Part shown: one piece after another, positions 5,288 to 6,918 of the stretch
Layout: every line of letters starts with the position of its first letter
How positions within the stretch are numbered: the stretch's first letter is position 1
NCBI GenBank assembly: GCA_003577005.1
Contig: QEUW01000434.1
Span: forward strand, 1 to 6,918
Reading direction: 5' to 3'
DNA length: 6,918 nucleotides
Source of the DNA: Chloroflexota bacterium
GTDB taxonomy: Bacteria; Chloroflexota; Anaerolineae; Caldilineales; Caldilineaceae
Made by a program: the position numbers and the translations under genes
Notes under the pieces: generated by a model
Seen by the model: the letters and a program-made list of their open reading frames with translations, nothing else
Database searches by the model: none
Told to the model about the DNA's origin: nothing

Positions 5288-6193
5288 ATGATCCCGTTTT
5301 CGATCCCCGTCTTGCTCATCCACTACTTCCCTTTACGCGGCAACCGCATCGACCGCCGTGTCACCGGTGATGTGGACGCGCCACTCGATCAGATCCGCCA
5401 GCATACCAACCGCACAACCCGGCAGGTCATCGACGCGCTGGAGAGCGGCAGCGCCTACCACCGCTACAAAAATCCGCTTGCTCCATCCAACCTGTGCTAC
5501 GAGATCAGCGGGAGCCTGGCGTTTCTGGAGCCGCTGCCCACCTGGTCGAAGCCCGGCCACCGCGCGCCGATGACTGACTACAACGCGATCATGCAGCGGG
5601 TCAACATCGCCGAGTGGGTCGAACAGCGGGGCATCAAGGAGGTCTGGCTGTGGGGCTATCACGGCGGGGTCATCGACCTGTGGGAATCCAACATGGCCGG
5701 CCCGTACGGCGATATCAGCAACAGCGACCGCGACCCATACGATCTGCCGGTGTTGAGCAAAACCTACACCGTCTACCACTACAACTACCAGCGCGGCCCC
5801 TCCGAAGCGGTGGAGGACCACATGCACCAGATCGAAGCGGTGCTGCGCCACATCGACCCGCACCTCTTTTGGGATAAATTTGTCGGCAAGCCGGGCGAGG
5901 GACGCTGCGGCTGGTCTCACTATCCGCCCAACGCCGTGCGGGATTACGACTGGAACAACCCGGCGTATGTCTGGACCGACATCGAAGATTGGCGGCCTGA
6001 GGGTGGCCCTCGCCAACGGCTCAATGCCGCGCGCTGGCAGGGTGACAGCCTCACCTGGTTCATCTACTGGATGCAAAACCTGCCCGGCCACCAGAACGGA
6101 ATCACCTACCGCGGCCGCCCGCTCACCAACTGGTGGACCTTTATCGGCGACTTCGACGCAGCGATGGCGCAGGGATTGGGTCTGACCGTGTGA
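5288..6193 (+). CDS. Uncharacterised aromatic-rich protein, probably N-terminally truncated secreted protein
   Basis: I cannot name a function. The 301-residue product starts MIPFSIPVLLIHYFPL, which looks more like a buried beta strand opening a domain than a signal peptide. It is rich in Trp, Tyr and His and has striking segments: IKEVWLWGYHGGVIDLWESN (about residues 115-134), YGDISNSDRDPYDLP, YTVYHYNYQRGPSEAVEDHM, GRCGWSHYPPNAVRDYDW, YVWTDIEDWRPEGG, and SLTWFIYWMQNLPG then PLTNWWTFIGDFD near the end. This composition is typical of extracellular carbohydrate-active or peptidase-like domains, and I have an impression that similar segments occur in secreted proteins of Chloroflexota, but no known catalytic motif is assigned. 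The ATG at 5288 has no ribosome-binding site. The open frame reaches back only to a TGA at 5267-5269, reading S-P-T-V-V-T before the Met, like the end of a linker. The palindromic element ends just before that, so an original signal peptide may have been lost. Confidence 0.75.
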   Translation: MIPFSIPVLLIHYFPLRGNRIDRRVTGDVDAPLDQIRQHTNRTTRQVIDALESGSAYHRYKNPLAPSNLCYEISGSLAFLEPLPTWSKPGHRAPMTDYNAIMQRVNIAEWVEQRGIKEVWLWGYHGGVIDLWESNMAGPYGDISNSDRDPYDLPVLSKTYTVYHYNYQRGPSEAVEDHMHQIEAVLRHIDPHLFWDKFVGKPGEGRCGWSHYPPNAVRDYDWNNPAYVWTDIEDWRPEGGPRQRLNAARWQGDSLTWFIYWMQNLPGHQNGITYRGRPLTNWWTFIGDFDAAMAQGLGLTV

Positions 6194-6199
6194 TTTCAA

Positions 6200-6225
6200 G
6201 AGGTCGCACGAGGGAGTACGACCTC
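6200..6225 (+). terminator. Weak hairpin in the convergent interval after the 5288 gene
   Basis: GAGGTCG (6200-6206) and CGACCTC (6219-6225) form a 7-bp stem with a 12-nt loop, 7 nt after the stop of the upstream gene. No T run follows, so function as an intrinsic terminator is doubtful. Confidence 0.3.
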
Positions 6226-6259
6226 CTCGATCTCATCGTCTGCACCGGCAAGCGCCCCA

Positions 6260-6301
6260 TTCACAACTCACAATGCGCCGTTGACAATCGACAATTACAC
6301 A
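6260..6301. repeat. Imperfect 7-bp tandem repeat, six units (TTCACAA/TTGACAA type)
   Basis: In-phase heptamers read TTCACAA, CTCACAA, TGCGCCG, TTGACAA, TCGACAA, TTACACA. Four of the six share the form (T/C)-N-(C/G)-ACAA; the third and sixth have diverged. The tract occupies the convergent gap and ends 4 bp before the stop of the metalloprotease-like gene. Confidence 0.6.
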
Positions 6302-6305
6302 GATC

Positions 6306-6918
6306 CTACCCCAACTCATTACACTGCTTCTCGGTCAAGAACGGCCCCATATTGCCGTAGTTCATGGCATTGAGCGGATCGCTCGCACCTTGGGTATTCT
6401 GCGGGTCGTCGGGCGAATCGAGCACATCGAAATCGCCATCCTGCTTGAGATCGAGCACGTGCACCAGTTCGTGGAAGAGCGTCCAGCCGTCGTGGTCGGC
6501 GTTGTTATGCACTGCGGCCTGGCCATCCGGCGGATAGGTCATGCCCAGGGCGCCGCCGCGGATGCTGGGGACATAGTAGATGTTGGCCTCGTTGTCAAAA
6601 TAACCCAGATCCTGTGCGCCCTTGGGGTCGTTGCGGTCTTGGGGGTCGTCGAAGTCGCCGTCTCTATTGGTGTCCGTCCGGTCAAGACCATCACCGTGCG
6701 GGTCGATCTTCTGCCAGTCGGTGATGGGGATGGTCGTCGAGACCACGTCAAACTTGATAAAGAACGGGCAGGTACAGATCAGACCGTTGAGGTTGAAAGC
6801 GTTCTGCGCCTGGGCCACATCGGCGTCGATCTCGGCAGTGGTGGCCGCACCCTCCACCCGGTAGATGTGCAGTTTGACCGTCTTGAGCGGCTTGATCTTG
6901 AACGGCACCGTCCGCCAT
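6306..6918 (-). CDS. Zincin metalloprotease-like protein with acidic calcium-binding-type loops, start outside or at the edge
   Basis: The minus-strand frame is open to the right edge; the first start codon in frame is GTG at 6908, giving 200 residues, but codons W-R-T precede it without a stop and there is no clear ribosome-binding site, so the true start may lie outside. Numbering from that GTG: a beta strand KTVKLHIYRVE (9-19), a paired Cys motif CTC (45-47), an EF-hand-like loop D79-x-N81-x-D83-G-D85-F-D87, the zinc-binding HELVH (H146, E147, H150), and a Met-turn-like NAMNYGNMG (180-188) 32 residues downstream, as in metzincins. The metzincin third-ligand position is Q156 instead of His or Asp, with D157 next to it. 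DGDFD occurs twice (83-87 and 157-161). Probably a secreted calcium-dependent protease or an inactive relative. The C-terminus FLTEKQCNELG is complete. Confidence 0.78.
   Translation of the reverse strand, partial: WRTVPFKIKPLKTVKLHIYRVEGAATTAEIDADVAQAQNAFNLNGLICTCPFFIKFDVVSTTIPITDWQKIDPHGDGLDRTDTNRDGDFDDPQDRNDPKGAQDLGYFDNEANIYYVPSIRGGALGMTYPPDGQAAVHNNADHDGWTLFHELVHVLDLKQDGDFDVLDSPDDPQNTQGASDPLNAMNYGNMGPFLTEKQCNELG

Noticed and set aside
5333..6199. Minus-strand open frame of 288 codons opposite the aromatic-rich gene
   Set aside because: The product is repetitive in Val, Ala and Asp with no domain signature. The plus strand has the Trp/Tyr/His-rich motifs of a structured protein.
3839..6301. 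Possibility that the tandem repeats form a CRISPR array
   Set aside because: Units are 7 bp and contiguous without spacers, and no cas genes are present.

Overview
The window looks like a fragment of a GC-rich (roughly 58-60% by eye) bacterial chromosome. The mix of proteins suggests Chloroflexota, perhaps near Caldilineales or Anaerolineae: a secreted PQQ-type sugar dehydrogenase, a RadC-like JAMM protein, a DtxR/MntR-type regulator joined to a HIT protein, a DMT transporter, and secreted-type proteins of unknown role. That placement is inference from protein style. No rRNA, tRNA or taxonomic marker is present.

Layout from left to right. (1) Positions 1-665, minus strand: the N-terminal part of an exported glucose/sorbosone dehydrogenase-like protein that runs off the left edge, with a TATAAT promoter upstream. 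(2) 896-1699, minus: a RadC-family JAMM protein. (3) 1845-2582, plus: a 245-residue protein I do not recognise, ending at a long GC-rich hairpin. (4) 2673-3395 and 3382-3828, plus: a metal-dependent DtxR/MntR-type repressor overlapping a HIT-family nucleotide-binding protein by 14 nt. The pair is driven by a near-consensus promoter whose expected start falls on the ATG, so the message is predicted to be leaderless, and inverted repeats overlap that start. (5) 3848-4756, minus: an EamA/DMT transporter, convergent with the HIT gene. (6) 4757-5287: a gene-poor stretch holding a 44-codon antitoxin-like remnant and a roughly 95-bp palindromic element with terminal inverted repeats, a central hairpin and a possible 5-bp target duplication. 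(7) 5288-6193, plus: a tryptophan-rich protein of unknown function, probably missing its original N-terminus. (8) 6306-6918, minus: a zinc metalloprotease-like protein with HELVH, a Met-turn-like segment and acidic calcium-binding-type loops, open to the right edge.

No single multi-gene pathway is evident. The clearest functional unit is the regulator-HIT pair. The most interesting non-coding signals are three tracts of imperfect 7-bp tandem repeats at gene boundaries (3839-3866, 4771-4805, 6260-6301), the palindromic element at 5169-5263, and the promoter/operator/start arrangement at 2638-2697. I did not find convincing evidence of a new defence or mobile system.
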